Shown: positions 30,100-38,647, counted from the first letter of the stretch. The stretch is DNA of 64,000 nt from Enterobacter chengduensis (GCF_001984825.2 NZ_CP043318.1:3224001-3288000), one strand, 5' to 3'. Notes: generated by a model not told the origin, from the sequence alone. A program made the numbers and translations.

Positions 30100-31421
30100 A
30101 AACCTATGATTTCATCGGCATTGGTATTGGCCCGTTTAACCTCAGCATCGCCGCGCTGGCCGAAGGGCTGAACGGCTTTAGCTCGCTGTTTCTTGAGCGT
30201 AAACCGCACTTCTCCTGGCACCCGGGGATGATGGTGCCGGACTGCCACATGCAGTCCAGCTTCCTGAAGGATCTGGTCAGCGCCGTGGAGCCCACCAACC
30301 GCCACAGCTTCCTGAACTACCTGGTGCAGCGTAAAAAGTTTTACCGCTTCCTGACCACCGAGCAGCGCACCGTTTCCCGCGAAGAGTTTGCCGATTACCT
30401 GTGCTGGGCGGCGGACAACCTCACCAACCTCGCCTTCAGCCAGCAGGTGCAGCAGGTGAGCTTTGACGAGAAAAGCGGCCTGTTTGAGGTGGTAACCCAG
30501 CGCGATCGCTTCCTGGCACGCCACGTCTGCGTGGGGATTGGCAAACAGATCAACCTCCCGGACTGCGTTACGACGCAGGACGATACCTGCTTCCACGCCA
30601 GCGAGATGATGCTGCGCACGCCGGATCTCGCGGGCAAGCGCGTCACCGTCGTCGGCGGCGGCCAGAGCGGCGCCGATCTGTTCCTGAATATCTTCCGCGG
30701 CGAGTGGGGCCAGCCGCTGAGCCTGAACTGGGTGTCGCGCCGCAACAACTACAACGCGCTGGATGAGGCCGCCTTTGCCAACGAGTATTTCACGCCGGAG
30801 TACGTGGACAGCTTCTCCACGCTGGGTGAAGAGGCGCGTCGTCAGATGCTGCACGAGCAGAAGATGACCTCCGACGGCATCACCACCGAGTCCCTGCTGG
30901 CGATTTACCGCGCCATGTACCACCGCTTTGAAGTGCTGCGTGAAAAACCCTGGGCGCACCTTCTGCCGTCCCGCTCGGTGACGTCACTGGCGCGTCAGGA
31001 AAACGGTCAGCGCCTGAGCATTCAGCATCATCTCGACGGCGGACGCGAGCAGCTGGATACCGACGTGGTGATTTTCGCCACCGGCTATCGCGCCGTTCAG
31101 CCTGCGTTCCTCGCACCGCTGTCGCACCGCCTGCAGCTGGATAACGACGAAGCCTTCTGCATCAACAACGATTTCACCCTTGAATGGGACGGCCCGCAGA
31201 GCAACCGCCTGTTCGCCGTGAATGCCGGGATGCACCGTCTCGGCATTGCCGAACCCCAGCTCAGCCTGATGGCCTGGCGCGCGGCGCGCATTCTGAATCG
31301 CGCGCACCCCGACGAGCCGTTTGAGCTGGCTACCACACCCGGCGTTATCCACTGGCGCACCACCGCCAGCCAGGACAGCAGCCCGGTTTTTAACGCGTTA
31401 GAGAAAACGACCGAGTACTGA
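30096..31421 (+). CDS. iucD: L-lysine N6-monooxygenase IucD
   Basis: IucD hydroxylates the side-chain amine of lysine, the first aerobactin step, using FAD, NADPH and oxygen. The 441-residue protein has the N-terminal FAD motif GIGIGPFNLS, a second dinucleotide site VVGGGQSGAD for NADPH (about 186-195) and the ATGYR segment near the C-terminal third, the usual pattern of class B N-hydroxylating monooxygenases. It is translationally coupled to iucC. Confidence 0.96.
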   Translation: MKTYDFIGIGIGPFNLSIAALAEGLNGFSSLFLERKPHFSWHPGMMVPDCHMQSSFLKDLVSAVEPTNRHSFLNYLVQRKKFYRFLTTEQRTVSREEFADYLCWAADNLTNLAFSQQVQQVSFDEKSGLFEVVTQRDRFLARHVCVGIGKQINLPDCVTTQDDTCFHASEMMLRTPDLAGKRVTVVGGGQSGADLFLNIFRGEWGQPLSLNWVSRRNNYNALDEAAFANEYFTPEYVDSFSTLGEEARRQMLHEQKMTSDGITTESLLAIYRAMYHRFEVLREKPWAHLLPSRSVTSLARQENGQRLSIQHHLDGGREQLDTDVVIFATGYRAVQPAFLAPLSHRLQLDNDEAFCINNDFTLEWDGPQSNRLFAVNAGMHRLGIAEPQLSLMAWRAARILNRAHPDEPFELATTPGVIHWRTTASQDSSPVFNALEKTTEY

Positions 31422-31447
31422 CACACACAATCAGGATCAACATAACA

Positions 31448-33637
31448 ATGAAACGTTCTCATCTTTGGGTTTTAAATCCTTGCTTGCTTGCAATGCTTTC
31501 TACCTCTGCGTGGGCGGAAGAACAAAAGGAAGAAAATATCGTTGTCTCCGCCAGCCGCGCGCACCGCAGCGTGGCGGAGATGGCGCAGACCACCTGGGTC
31601 ATTGAGCGTGCTGAAATTGAGCAGCAGGTTCAGGGCGGGAAAGAGATTAAAGAAGTGCTGGCGCAGCTGATCCCGGGCATGGACGTCAGCAGCCAGGGGC
31701 GTACCAACTACGGCATGAACCTGCGCGGCCGCTCGATGATGGTGATGGTGGACGGCGTTCGCCTGAACTCCTCCCGCAGCGACAGCCGCCAGCTCGACTC
31801 TATCGATCCGTTCAACATTGACCGTATCGAAGTGATCTCCGGCGCCACGTCACTCTACGGCGGCGGCAGCACCGGCGGCCTGGTGAACATCGTCACCAAA
31901 AAGGGCCAGCCGGAAACCGAAGTGGAGTTCCAGACCGGGGCAAAGAGCGGGTTTAACAGCCACAACGATCACGATGAGAACGTGTCGGCAGCGGTCAGCG
32001 GCGGCAACGACAACGCGTCCGGCCGTCTGTCGGTGTCGTATCAGCGCTACGGCGGCTGGTACGACGGCAACGGCGACGAGGTGATTATCGATAACACCCA
32101 GACCGGCCTGCAGTATTCCGACCGTATTGACGTGATGGGCACCGGCACCCTCAATATTGACGAACACCAGCAGCTGCAGCTGACGACCCAGTACTACAAG
32201 AGCGAGTCCGACGGCAAGCACGGGCTGTATCTCGGGAAGAACTTCTCGGCGGTCACGGGGGATGCGACCGCGTACAACAAAGGTAACCTCGATTCTGACC
32301 GCGTGCCGGGCACCGAGCGCCATCTGATCAACCTGCAGTACTCTAATACCGACTTCTGGGGCCAGGATCTGGTCGCGCAGATTTACTATCGCGACGAGAG
32401 CCTGACCTATTATCCGTTCCCGACCCTGACCAAAGGCGTGGTGAGCAGCATCGGCGCGTCGCAGCAGAAAACCGATTTCTACGGCGGCAAGCTGACGCTG
32501 AACAGCAAGCCGGTGGACGATTTAACCCTGACCTGGGGTGTGGATGCCGACCACGAAACCTTCGACGCCAACCAGCAGTTCTTTAACCTGAGCAAAGCCG
32601 CGGCGAGCGGCGGCATGGAGCTGGATAACGCCTACAACGTGGGCCGCTACCCGGGCTACAGCATCACCAACCTTGCCCCGTTCCTGCAGGCCAGCTACGA
32701 CATTGACGCGATCACCCTGAGCGGCGGCGTGCGCTACCAGTACACCGAGAACAAGGTGGACGACTTTGTCGGCTACGCCCAGCAGCAGGCCATCGCCACC
32801 GGGAAAGCCACCTCCGCCGACGCGGTGCCGGGCGGAAAAACCGATTACAACAACTTCCTGTTTAACGCCGGGATCCTCGGTCGTCTGACCGAACAGCAGC
32901 AGGTGTGGTTTAACTTCTCCCAGGGCTTCGAAATTCCGGACCTGGCGAAGTACTACGGCTCCGGTACCTATCAGCTCAGCAACGGCCACTATCGCCTGCT
33001 GAACAGCGTCAACGTTAACGACTCAACGCTGGACGGTATTAAGGTCAACGCGTACGAGCTGGGCTGGCGCTATACCGGGGATAACCTGCGCACGCAGGTG
33101 GCGGCGTATTACTCGCTCTCGGATAAAACCATCACCATCAACAAGACGGACATGACCATCAACCTGGAAGACGACAAGCGTCGTATCTACGGGGTGGAAG
33201 GCCAGGTGGACTATTTCTTCACCGACAGCGACTGGAGCACCGGCGCGAACTTTAACGCCATCAAGTCTGAAACCCGCGAAAACGGCAAATGGGAGAAGCT
33301 GACGGTGGACAGCGCCAGCCCGTCGAAAGCCAGCGCGTGGGTCAACTGGGCGCCGGGCGACTGGACCCTGCGCGTGCAGAGCACGCAGACCTTTGACGTG
33401 TCTGACGCCGACGGCAAGAAGATCGATGGCTATAACACGGTCGACTTCCTGGGCAGCTACGCCCTGCCGGTGGGGAAAGTCAGCTTCAGCGTGGAAAACC
33501 TGCTGGACAAAGACTACACCACCGCCTGGGGCCAGCGCGCGCCGGGGCTGTATAGCCCAACCTACGGTGCACCGGGCCTGTATACCTATAAAGGCCGCGG
33601 ACGCACGTTTGGTCTGAACTACTCCGTCCTGTTCTAA
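31448..33637 (+). CDS. iutA: Ferric-aerobactin TonB-dependent receptor IutA
   Basis: This outer-membrane receptor imports ferric aerobactin, and in other strains cloacin DF13 binds it. The 729-residue precursor has a signal peptide (1-23, ending STSAWA), a TonB-box-like stretch ENIVVSA, a plug domain (about 40-150, with ISGATSLYGGGSTGGLVNIVTKK) and a 22-strand barrel ending in LNYSVLF with terminal Phe. It is 26 bp downstream of iucD. The complete locus therefore encodes synthesis and uptake of aerobactin. Confidence 0.96.
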   Translation: MKRSHLWVLNPCLLAMLSTSAWAEEQKEENIVVSASRAHRSVAEMAQTTWVIERAEIEQQVQGGKEIKEVLAQLIPGMDVSSQGRTNYGMNLRGRSMMVMVDGVRLNSSRSDSRQLDSIDPFNIDRIEVISGATSLYGGGSTGGLVNIVTKKGQPETEVEFQTGAKSGFNSHNDHDENVSAAVSGGNDNASGRLSVSYQRYGGWYDGNGDEVIIDNTQTGLQYSDRIDVMGTGTLNIDEHQQLQLTTQYYKSESDGKHGLYLGKNFSAVTGDATAYNKGNLDSDRVPGTERHLINLQYSNTDFWGQDLVAQIYYRDESLTYYPFPTLTKGVVSSIGASQQKTDFYGGKLTLNSKPVDDLTLTWGVDADHETFDANQQFFNLSKAAASGGMELDNAYNVGRYPGYSITNLAPFLQASYDIDAITLSGGVRYQYTENKVDDFVGYAQQQAIATGKATSADAVPGGKTDYNNFLFNAGILGRLTEQQQVWFNFSQGFEIPDLAKYYGSGTYQLSNGHYRLLNSVNVNDSTLDGIKVNAYELGWRYTGDNLRTQVAAYYSLSDKTITINKTDMTINLEDDKRRIYGVEGQVDYFFTDSDWSTGANFNAIKSETRENGKWEKLTVDSASPSKASAWVNWAPGDWTLRVQSTQTFDVSDADGKKIDGYNTVDFLGSYALPVGKVSFSVENLLDKDYTTAWGQRAPGLYSPTYGAPGLYTYKGRGRTFGLNYSVLF

Positions 33638-33643
33638 TCCTGC

Positions 33644-33663
33644 GCGCCGCCTGCGGGCGGCGC
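33644..33663 (+). terminator. Hairpin after iutA
   Basis: An 8-bp GC stem (GCGCCGCC / GGCGGCGC) with a 4-nt loop lies just after the iutA stop. Few T residues follow, so termination strength is uncertain. Confidence 0.55.
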
Positions 33664-33754
33664 AATTTGCTGTGTAATTTCAGCGCGAATTTGCTATAAA
33701 ATCAGCGATTTGCTGAAATTGTCGGCAAACGAACGAAAAGTGCATTTTCCCCCT

Positions 33755-33783
33755 TTGACAAGACGAACTGAGGTCGATAATAT
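33755..33783 (+). promoter_or_regulatory. Sigma-70 promoter of tRNA-Asn (first copy)
   Basis: TTGACA (33755-33760) and TAATAT (33778-33783) are separated by 17 bp and end 18 bp before the mature tRNA start. An almost identical promoter precedes the second tRNA-Asn gene. Confidence 0.85.
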
Positions 33784-33801
33784 GCGCCTCGTTCACACGA
33801 T

Positions 33802-33877
33802 TCCTCTGTAGTTCAGTCGGTAGAACGGCGGACTGTTAATCCGTATGTCACTGGTTCGAGTCCAGTCAGAGGAGCCA
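33802..33877 (+). tRNA. tRNA-Asn (anticodon GTT), first copy
   Basis: A 76-nt tRNA with encoded CCA: acceptor stem TCCTCTG pairs with CAGAGGA, the D-arm has GTAGAACGG, the anticodon GTT is at 33835-33837, and the T-arm is GGTTCGAGTCC. The mature sequence matches the second copy at 51480-51555. Its 3' end and terminator are repeated at 36363-36422, which suggests this gene was the attachment site of an integrative element. Confidence 0.97.
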
Positions 33878-33920
33878 AATTTAAAAAGCCTGCTTTTAAA
33901 GCAGGCTTTTTGCTTTTCTG
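33861..33920 (+). repeat. Left direct repeat (att-like), tRNA-Asn 3' end plus terminator
   Basis: This 60-bp block, running from TCCAGTCAGAGGAGCCA through the terminator to TTTTCTG, recurs without mismatch at 36363-36422 in the same orientation. It is the expected footprint of integration at a tRNA 3' end. Confidence 0.85.
33883..33911 (+). terminator. Terminator of tRNA-Asn (first copy)
   Basis: AAAAAGCCTGC and GCAGGCTTTTT form a long stem around a TTTTAAA loop, followed by GCTTTT. The stem is A/T-flanked on both sides and could act in either direction. Confidence 0.85.
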
Positions 33921-33931
33921 CGTCTCTGATG

Positions 33932-34195
33932 TTAATTCAGAATCGCATCCAGCCTGGCAAGCACCTCATTTACAACATCATCCGGTATGCGTTCCAGCCG
34001 TTTGCCGCTCCGGGCAGCCATATCAATGGTTCTGGGCTGGTCGAAGCGAATAGCGCCCATCGTTTTTGTTCCCGCACCGTCCAGGGAGACGGTAAAACCG
34101 TCTGCACGTGCAAAGTTTCCGCCGCTGGGCTGAGCATTATGGACAACCATCCAGCGCAGGCTGGAAACGTATGTTTTTCCAGATATCGGGATGTA
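33932..34195 (-). pseudogene. Truncated MazF/PemK-family toxin remnant
   Basis: The minus-strand frame encodes a C-terminal fragment of a ribonuclease toxin of the ChpB/PemK/MazF family. GGNFARADGFTVSLDGAG, IRFDQPRTIDMAARSGKR and ERIPDDVVNEVLARLDAIL are conserved family blocks. The first in-frame ATG is at 34150, giving 72 residues, while the family is about 105-115. The frame is open to an upstream stop near 34196, but the extra codons do not resemble the normal N-terminus (the GDI-type strand and the LDPTxGxEQ-like segment are missing). No antitoxin gene was found next to it. It lies at the left edge of the mini-island, so the loss probably came with recombination. Confidence 0.65.
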
Positions 34196-34266
34196 TTAAT
34201 CAACGGGGAGCAGGTCACCTTAGCTAAAAATTAATAAAAAGAAAGGGCATTCTAGCCCCTCCGTAT

Positions 34267-34767
34267 TTAAGCTACTGTAGCTAATATTTCTGATAGAAAA
34301 TCTGTAAAATACGAAAATGAACTAAAAACATTTTCAGTACCTACATTATCTCTAATTTCAAACAGATTTTTTATACTGTCGTAGGTAAATATAGAAATGC
34401 TGTCATTGCCAATCACTATTCGCTCACTTAAATCAGGATTGATGTAATCATCATTATTCCTGTAAAAATCATTCATTACAAACAAGTTTCTTACTAATGG
34501 CTCAGGTATGGATAGGCTAAACAAGATCAGCCCATCAAATTCAAATCCATCCATTGTTTCTAAGAAAGTAACATAATCTGGCTGATTTACGAATAATAGA
34601 TAAACTTCATCACCTAACTTTTCCAGCATTGGGCTTAAGCCAGCAGTTGATTTTCGCTTAGTCATACTCTCTATGTATTGGCCTGTGATAGGCTCTTCTA
34701 TTGGATAATTCCAATTGGTCATTTTGCTTTTTAAATCATTCAGAATTTCACTAATATTATTACGCAT
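34267..34767 (-). CDS. Putative immunity protein, SMI1/KNR4 (SUKH)-like
   Basis: This 166-residue acidic, AT-rich gene product resembles SMI1/KNR4-superfamily immunity proteins (YrhA-like). The middle stretch FDGLILFSLSIPEPL is followed by the FVMNDFYRNND and IVIGNDSISIFTYDS blocks, typical of the fold. It begins 15 bp downstream of the nuclease toxin gene on the same strand, the usual toxin-then-immunity order. The assignment rests on pattern similarity and context. Confidence 0.6.
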   Translation of the reverse strand: MRNNISEILNDLKSKMTNWNYPIEEPITGQYIESMTKRKSTAGLSPMLEKLGDEVYLLFVNQPDYVTFLETMDGFEFDGLILFSLSIPEPLVRNLFVMNDFYRNNDDYINPDLSERIVIGNDSISIFTYDSIKNLFEIRDNVGTENVFSSFSYFTDFLSEILATVA

Positions 34768-34782
34768 TTTAATTCCTAATAA

Positions 34783-35928
34783 TTAATTTAGCGGATAAAT
34801 TGAACCAGTTGGCACAGCCCACGGAGTAACTTTGCTCTCACCTGCTATCATACCTCTTGTTACGGATGATTGCATATTGGTAAGCACTTTATGGAATGGT
34901 TCATTTTCAATCAATGACAGGTTATCAAAAGCGTTCGTACCACCATCATCTAACGGTAACTTGTGGTGAACGCTCCAACCGACAGGAACACCACCTTCTG
35001 ACATACGTAATAAATCGGACGGATTAAACTTGCTTGCAGCTTCCGGTATACCGGCTATATCTTTAAGGAAGCCCTTCCTGACAGAAATATTAAACTCTCG
35101 TCTTAAAGCTGCTGCTTCAGCAGGGTCGCGCTTAATGTAGTTAATTTGCTTAATTTCTAATCCATCAAGAAAATTAGTTTCACCTCTTAACTTTCCTAAG
35201 TATCTATTCATCTCTTCATATAGTTTAGCATTAGGTCTTTTAGCTAAAAGGATTGAAACCGCTGCTATCGCTGAACCTGCTGTTTTTTCATTTAATACCT
35301 GGTCATAACCCTGAACAGCGTCACCGCCTAATTGCTCTGCCGTTTTCCTGAATCCTTCAATGTTTCCATTATAAACGCCGTCAGCAGCTAACAAACGTCC
35401 TGCTGCTTTACTGTTAATCGTTTTGGCGGCTTGAGCGTGTTGTATAGGAGCATCTGAATAATGAATCTTTTGTGTTGGTGCTGGTTTCCTTCCCTGATGG
35501 CTATCTAAGCACTTTCGGTAAGCATCTCTAACTTCCATCTCAAACCATTCATGCCAATGACTCATAAAGCAATCATAGACAAGATCACCTTTCTCATCAA
35601 AATAGAATGGATGATTATAGTAATCCCATTGTTCAGATTCATCTATTCCAATAAACCAGCCAATATCTATATTATGCTGTGTATGGTCATAAGCACCGTC
35701 ATATATACCATTACGTTTACGGTCATACTTAGTTGAAAAGGAGGTGATAAATTCGCTCTTCCGCTTTGGCATTTGTTGGAGGCTAAAGTGAGAGTAGTTG
35801 TCAGAATCAAGATCGTAGTAAATTCTTGCTCTTTCAAAAGCTATTTCTGGCCTCAGTATGTATTGGAAATCTTCCGGGCTAAGCTCTCTTGCTGCATCCC
35901 ATACCATCAATAATCTAAAATCGTGCAT
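34783..35928 (-). CDS. HNH-nuclease toxin (orphan polymorphic-toxin type)
   Basis: This 381-residue protein has a C-terminal HNH endonuclease domain: GWSVHHKLPLDDGGTNAFDN (His321/His322, Asn336), then EPFHKVLT (His346). Such domains end Rhs, T6SS and colicin-type DNase toxins. The first 150 residues are Tyr/Trp-rich and not recognised. There is no signal peptide, PAAR or Rhs repeat, so delivery is unclear. The ATG at 35928 has GAGGGA 6 nt upstream; an in-frame TTG at 35943 is less likely. Base composition is much more AT-rich than the flanking core genes, which points to transfer. It is paired with the putative immunity gene. Confidence 0.75.
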   Translation of the reverse strand: MHDFRLLMVWDAARELSPEDFQYILRPEIAFERARIYYDLDSDNYSHFSLQQMPKRKSEFITSFSTKYDRKRNGIYDGAYDHTQHNIDIGWFIGIDESEQWDYYNHPFYFDEKGDLVYDCFMSHWHEWFEMEVRDAYRKCLDSHQGRKPAPTQKIHYSDAPIQHAQAAKTINSKAAGRLLAADGVYNGNIEGFRKTAEQLGGDAVQGYDQVLNEKTAGSAIAAVSILLAKRPNAKLYEEMNRYLGKLRGETNFLDGLEIKQINYIKRDPAEAAALRREFNISVRKGFLKDIAGIPEAASKFNPSDLLRMSEGGVPVGWSVHHKLPLDDGGTNAFDNLSLIENEPFHKVLTNMQSSVTRGMIAGESKVTPWAVPTGSIYPLN

Positions 35929-36362
35929 GCAGATCCCTCGCAATGTTAAGGGATTATGTTAGCATTGCTCGCTATGTGGTCAATAATTTATATTATGAAT
36001 GCGAGAAACCAAAGCATTTACCATCTGAATATGCAATATTGCCACAAGCAGGAAGTAACGATGGGTGTAAAGGCCATAATAATTTACTTTCAATTCTTCT
36101 CGTATGCGGGTTTAGATGTTTTCTTTCTTCCGTCGGTGCTTTTGGCTTTATCGTAAGTCCGAAATACAATGAGCCTCTCTATGGAAGTTTGCTTGTAGCA
36201 CAAATCTGATTGTCATATTTACCTGCGGTCAGAACAGCAATCTATAATGTGAGAAACATCACATTTAAAAACAGCAACAACATTTGGGACCTTATTAAGG
36301 GCCTCATTTAAATCTTAAAGATTTAATTTATTTTAATTCATTAAGGTATGTGCAAAAACGCA
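35929..36362. other. AT-rich intergenic stretch at the right end of the mini-island
   Basis: These 434 bp show no supported gene. A plus-strand frame (35943-36209) lacks a ribosome-binding site and family resemblance. The stretch presumably contains the toxin promoter and ends at the right direct repeat. Confidence 0.5.
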
Positions 36363-36422
36363 TCCAGTCAGAGGAGCCAAATTTAAAAAGCCTGCTTTTA
36401 AAGCAGGCTTTTTGCTTTTCTG
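36363..36422 (+). repeat. Right direct repeat (att-like) of the tRNA-Asn mini-island
   Basis: A perfect 60-bp copy of 33861-33920. It holds only the last 17 nt of the tRNA plus the terminator, so it is not a tRNA gene. It directly abuts the stop codon of the next LysR gene (36423). Between the copies is a 2.5-kb AT-rich segment with toxin genes and no integrase. Confidence 0.85.
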
Positions 36423-37331
36423 TTAGCCGTTGCTTTCCACAGCCCCTGTCAGCTGACGCCAGGCCGCCACTTCCTCATCCAGCCACTCGCTAAAGAGAGC
36501 CACCTCCGGTTTTGCTTCCGTTAACTGCGACGTCACCAGCCAGTAAGGCCAGGGATACGGTGCGGTGAAAGGGGTAAGCTGGACCAGTTCGCCCCGGGTG
36601 ATGGCATCCTGTACCAGAGAGCGGCGCTCCAGCGCGATACCTTTACCGAGTCTGACAGCCTCAAGGACTAAATTTGAGTCGTTAATGCATAACCCGCCGG
36701 GCACGATATCTTTTTCCAGTCCCGCATTGAAACACCAGGTTTTCCACGACTCCATGGAGAATATGATTTTACTCTTCGCCACCTCGGCTGGCGTTGCCGG
36801 GAGGACGCCGCCGTTATACCCGGGTGCAGCAACCACAATCAGCTCATCTGAAAAAAGATAATGGCAGTCGCTTCCTTCCCAGTTACCTTTCCCCATGCGT
36901 ATCGCCACGTCTATCCCTTCCTGCTGCATGCTGGTGATCGTCAGGCTGGCCTGGATCCGCAGCGTGATGTGCGGATATTTTTCCCGAAACCGCTCCAGAC
37001 GCGGCAACAGCCAGTGACAACCAAAAGACGGCACCATCGCCAGCGTCAGTTCCAGTATCCTCGGTTTCACCTGCACTAAGCGGGTGGCATCCGCGATGTG
37101 ATTCAGCGCTTCGCGCACCTGTAACGCGTACAGACGCCCCTCTTCGTTGATCTGCACCCCTCGCCCATGACGGATAAACAGCTTCACCCCCACCATCTCC
37201 TCCAGCACTTTAATCTGCTGGCTGATGGCGGAATGGGTAACGTGAAGCTCTTTCGCCGCAAGCGTTACGCTGCCAAGGCGAGCCACAGCTTCAAAACTAC
37301 GCAAACTGGCGATAGGTGGAAAATCCGACAT
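36423..37331 (-). CDS. LysR-type regulator (GcvA-like)
   Basis: This 302-residue LysR-family regulator has a winged helix (about 6-65; LRSFEAVARLGSVTLAAKELHVTHSAISQQIKVLEE) and a GcvA-type effector domain (ITSMQQEGIDVAIRMGKG, VRLGKGIALERRSLV). It is divergent from a glutathione-S-transferase-like gene 170 bp away, its probable target. Whether it also controls the biosynthetic cluster beyond is unknown. The att-like repeat touches its stop codon. Confidence 0.87.
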   Translation of the reverse strand: MSDFPPIASLRSFEAVARLGSVTLAAKELHVTHSAISQQIKVLEEMVGVKLFIRHGRGVQINEEGRLYALQVREALNHIADATRLVQVKPRILELTLAMVPSFGCHWLLPRLERFREKYPHITLRIQASLTITSMQQEGIDVAIRMGKGNWEGSDCHYLFSDELIVVAAPGYNGGVLPATPAEVAKSKIIFSMESWKTWCFNAGLEKDIVPGGLCINDSNLVLEAVRLGKGIALERRSLVQDAITRGELVQLTPFTAPYPWPYWLVTSQLTEAKPEVALFSEWLDEEVAAWRQLTGAVESNG

Positions 37332-37501
37332 GAAACCACTCCCTCATAGACTGAATCTGATAAACGCCAACCGGCCAATCTGTCAGTAATACTAACTTAG
37401 GCCGTAAGATACTGATGATATTCGCCATAACGAATTTATTGTAATGTCTGTTTATCATCTTCAATGAAGCGTTTTTTCACACAGACAGGAAAACTGGAAT
37501 C

Positions 37502-38110
37502 ATGATAAAGCTGATTGGCATGATGGATTCTCCTTATGTACGCCGCGTGGCGGTCTCCCTGGAACTCTATGGCGTTGCGTTTGAAAGCCAGCCGTTGTCC
37601 GTATTCAGCACATTTGAGGCATTTGCCCGGATCAACCCTGCGGTAAAAGCGCCAACGCTGGTTCTGGAGAATGGAACACGTCTGATGGACTCGTCTCTTA
37701 TACTGAATTATTTTGAGGCACAGGCCGCGCCTGAACGGAGACTCCTGCCCGTGACGCCGGATGCACTGGCGAACGATCTCCAGACCCTGGGCTTTATCCT
37801 CGCCGCCGCGGAGAAAGCCGTGCAAAATGTGTACGAACACAACCTGCGCCCGGCGGAGAAACAACATAATCCGTGGATAGAACGTATTACCGTCCAGCTG
37901 CTGGCTGCCTGTCGGGAATGGAACGCGCTGCTGGAAGCCCGTCCGGAAAACGCGGTAGCCGATCAGGTTGCTGTTACCAGTACGGTTATCTGGACATTTA
38001 TTCAGTCAATGATCCCCCACGTCGTTAACGTCGGGGATTTTAAAAAGATTCAGGCGGTTGCCGACGTTTTCGAAAACCAGGCGGCATTTAAAAAATACCC
38101 TTTTAGTTAA
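37502..38110 (+). CDS. Glutathione S-transferase family protein
   Basis: This 202-residue soluble protein has an N-terminal thioredoxin fold (about 1-80: MIKLIGMMDSPYVRRVAVSLELYG, AFARINPAVKAPTLVLENG, the glutathione-binding LMDSSLI) and a helical C-terminal domain. Ser10 in DSPYVRR is the candidate catalytic residue. The ATG follows GGAA. A strong terminator ends it, so it is a single-gene unit divergent from the LysR gene and separate from the cluster on the other strand. Confidence 0.85.
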   Translation: MIKLIGMMDSPYVRRVAVSLELYGVAFESQPLSVFSTFEAFARINPAVKAPTLVLENGTRLMDSSLILNYFEAQAAPERRLLPVTPDALANDLQTLGFILAAAEKAVQNVYEHNLRPAEKQHNPWIERITVQLLAACREWNALLEARPENAVADQVAVTSTVIWTFIQSMIPHVVNVGDFKKIQAVADVFENQAAFKKYPFS

Positions 38111-38130
38111 CGCTTCGCTCGGCGTGTTAT

Positions 38131-38153
38131 GGGGCTTTTCAGCCCCTTTTTTT
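38131..38153 (+). terminator. Terminator of the GST-like gene
   Basis: A 6-bp GGGGCT/AGCCCC stem with a TTTC loop is followed by seven T on the plus strand. It overlaps the stop codon of the convergent flavin reductase gene but lacks a T-run for the minus strand. Confidence 0.85.
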
Positions 38154-38646
38154 AGGCAGGAATCGACAGACCCGCGGTGGTGGCATAGCGACCGTTGAAA
38201 AAGATGAGCGGTTCACCTTCCGTATGTAACGAATCCACCACCTCACCAATGAATATCCAGTGATCGCCACCGTCTACCTGACGCCACATTTTGCATTCAA
38301 GATGCGCGAGGGCCCCGTCAATCAAAGGCAGCTTATAGCCGCTGACCCGGTGGTCTACGCGATGAAATTTATCGCTCCCCGCGCTGGCAAAAATATCGCT
38401 AACCTGATGCTGATGCCCCGACAGGACATTTATCGCAAAGGCGTCCGCCTCCAGAAAATGCTGAGCGTACCAGGATTGCTTGCGCAGGCTCCAGAGCACC
38501 AGCGGGGGTTCCAGTGAGACGGTGTTAAAGCTGCTGATGGTTAGCCCATGGAAATTGTTATCCCCATCCATCATGGTCACAACACACACGCCGGTTGCGA
38601 ATTGACCAAATACGTTCCGCAACGTTCGGCTATCAAACTGCGCCAT
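38152..38646 (-). CDS. Flavin reductase, HpaC/Fre-like domain (halogenase partner)
   Basis: This 164-residue NAD(P)H:flavin oxidoreductase of the split-barrel family supplies free FADH2 to two-component flavoenzymes. The family blocks are FATGVCVVTM, GLTISSFNTVSLEPPLVLWSL and GGDHWIFIGEV with the nicotinamide-site His. It is the last gene of an eleven-gene minus-strand run and starts 1 bp after the aminotransferase stop. A flavin-dependent halogenase lies two genes upstream, so its likely role is to feed that enzyme. Confidence 0.88.
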   Translation of the reverse strand: MAQFDSRTLRNVFGQFATGVCVVTMMDGDNNFHGLTISSFNTVSLEPPLVLWSLRKQSWYAQHFLEADAFAINVLSGHQHQVSDIFASAGSDKFHRVDHRVSGYKLPLIDGALAHLECKMWRQVDGGDHWIFIGEVVDSLHTEGEPLIFFNGRYATTAGLSIPA

Positions 38647-38647
38647 A

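Noticed and set aside
33845..34234. Plus-strand frame running through the tRNA-Asn 3' end into the island
   Set aside because: It begins inside the tRNA gene and overlaps its terminator; the opposite strand shows a MazF-family fragment.
35943..36209. 88-codon plus-strand frame at the right side of the mini-island
   Set aside because: No ribosome-binding site, no family resemblance, overlaps the probable toxin promoter.
36363..36379. Possible third tRNA-Asn gene
   Set aside because: Only the last 17 nt of the tRNA plus terminator are present; it is an integration repeat, not a tRNA gene.
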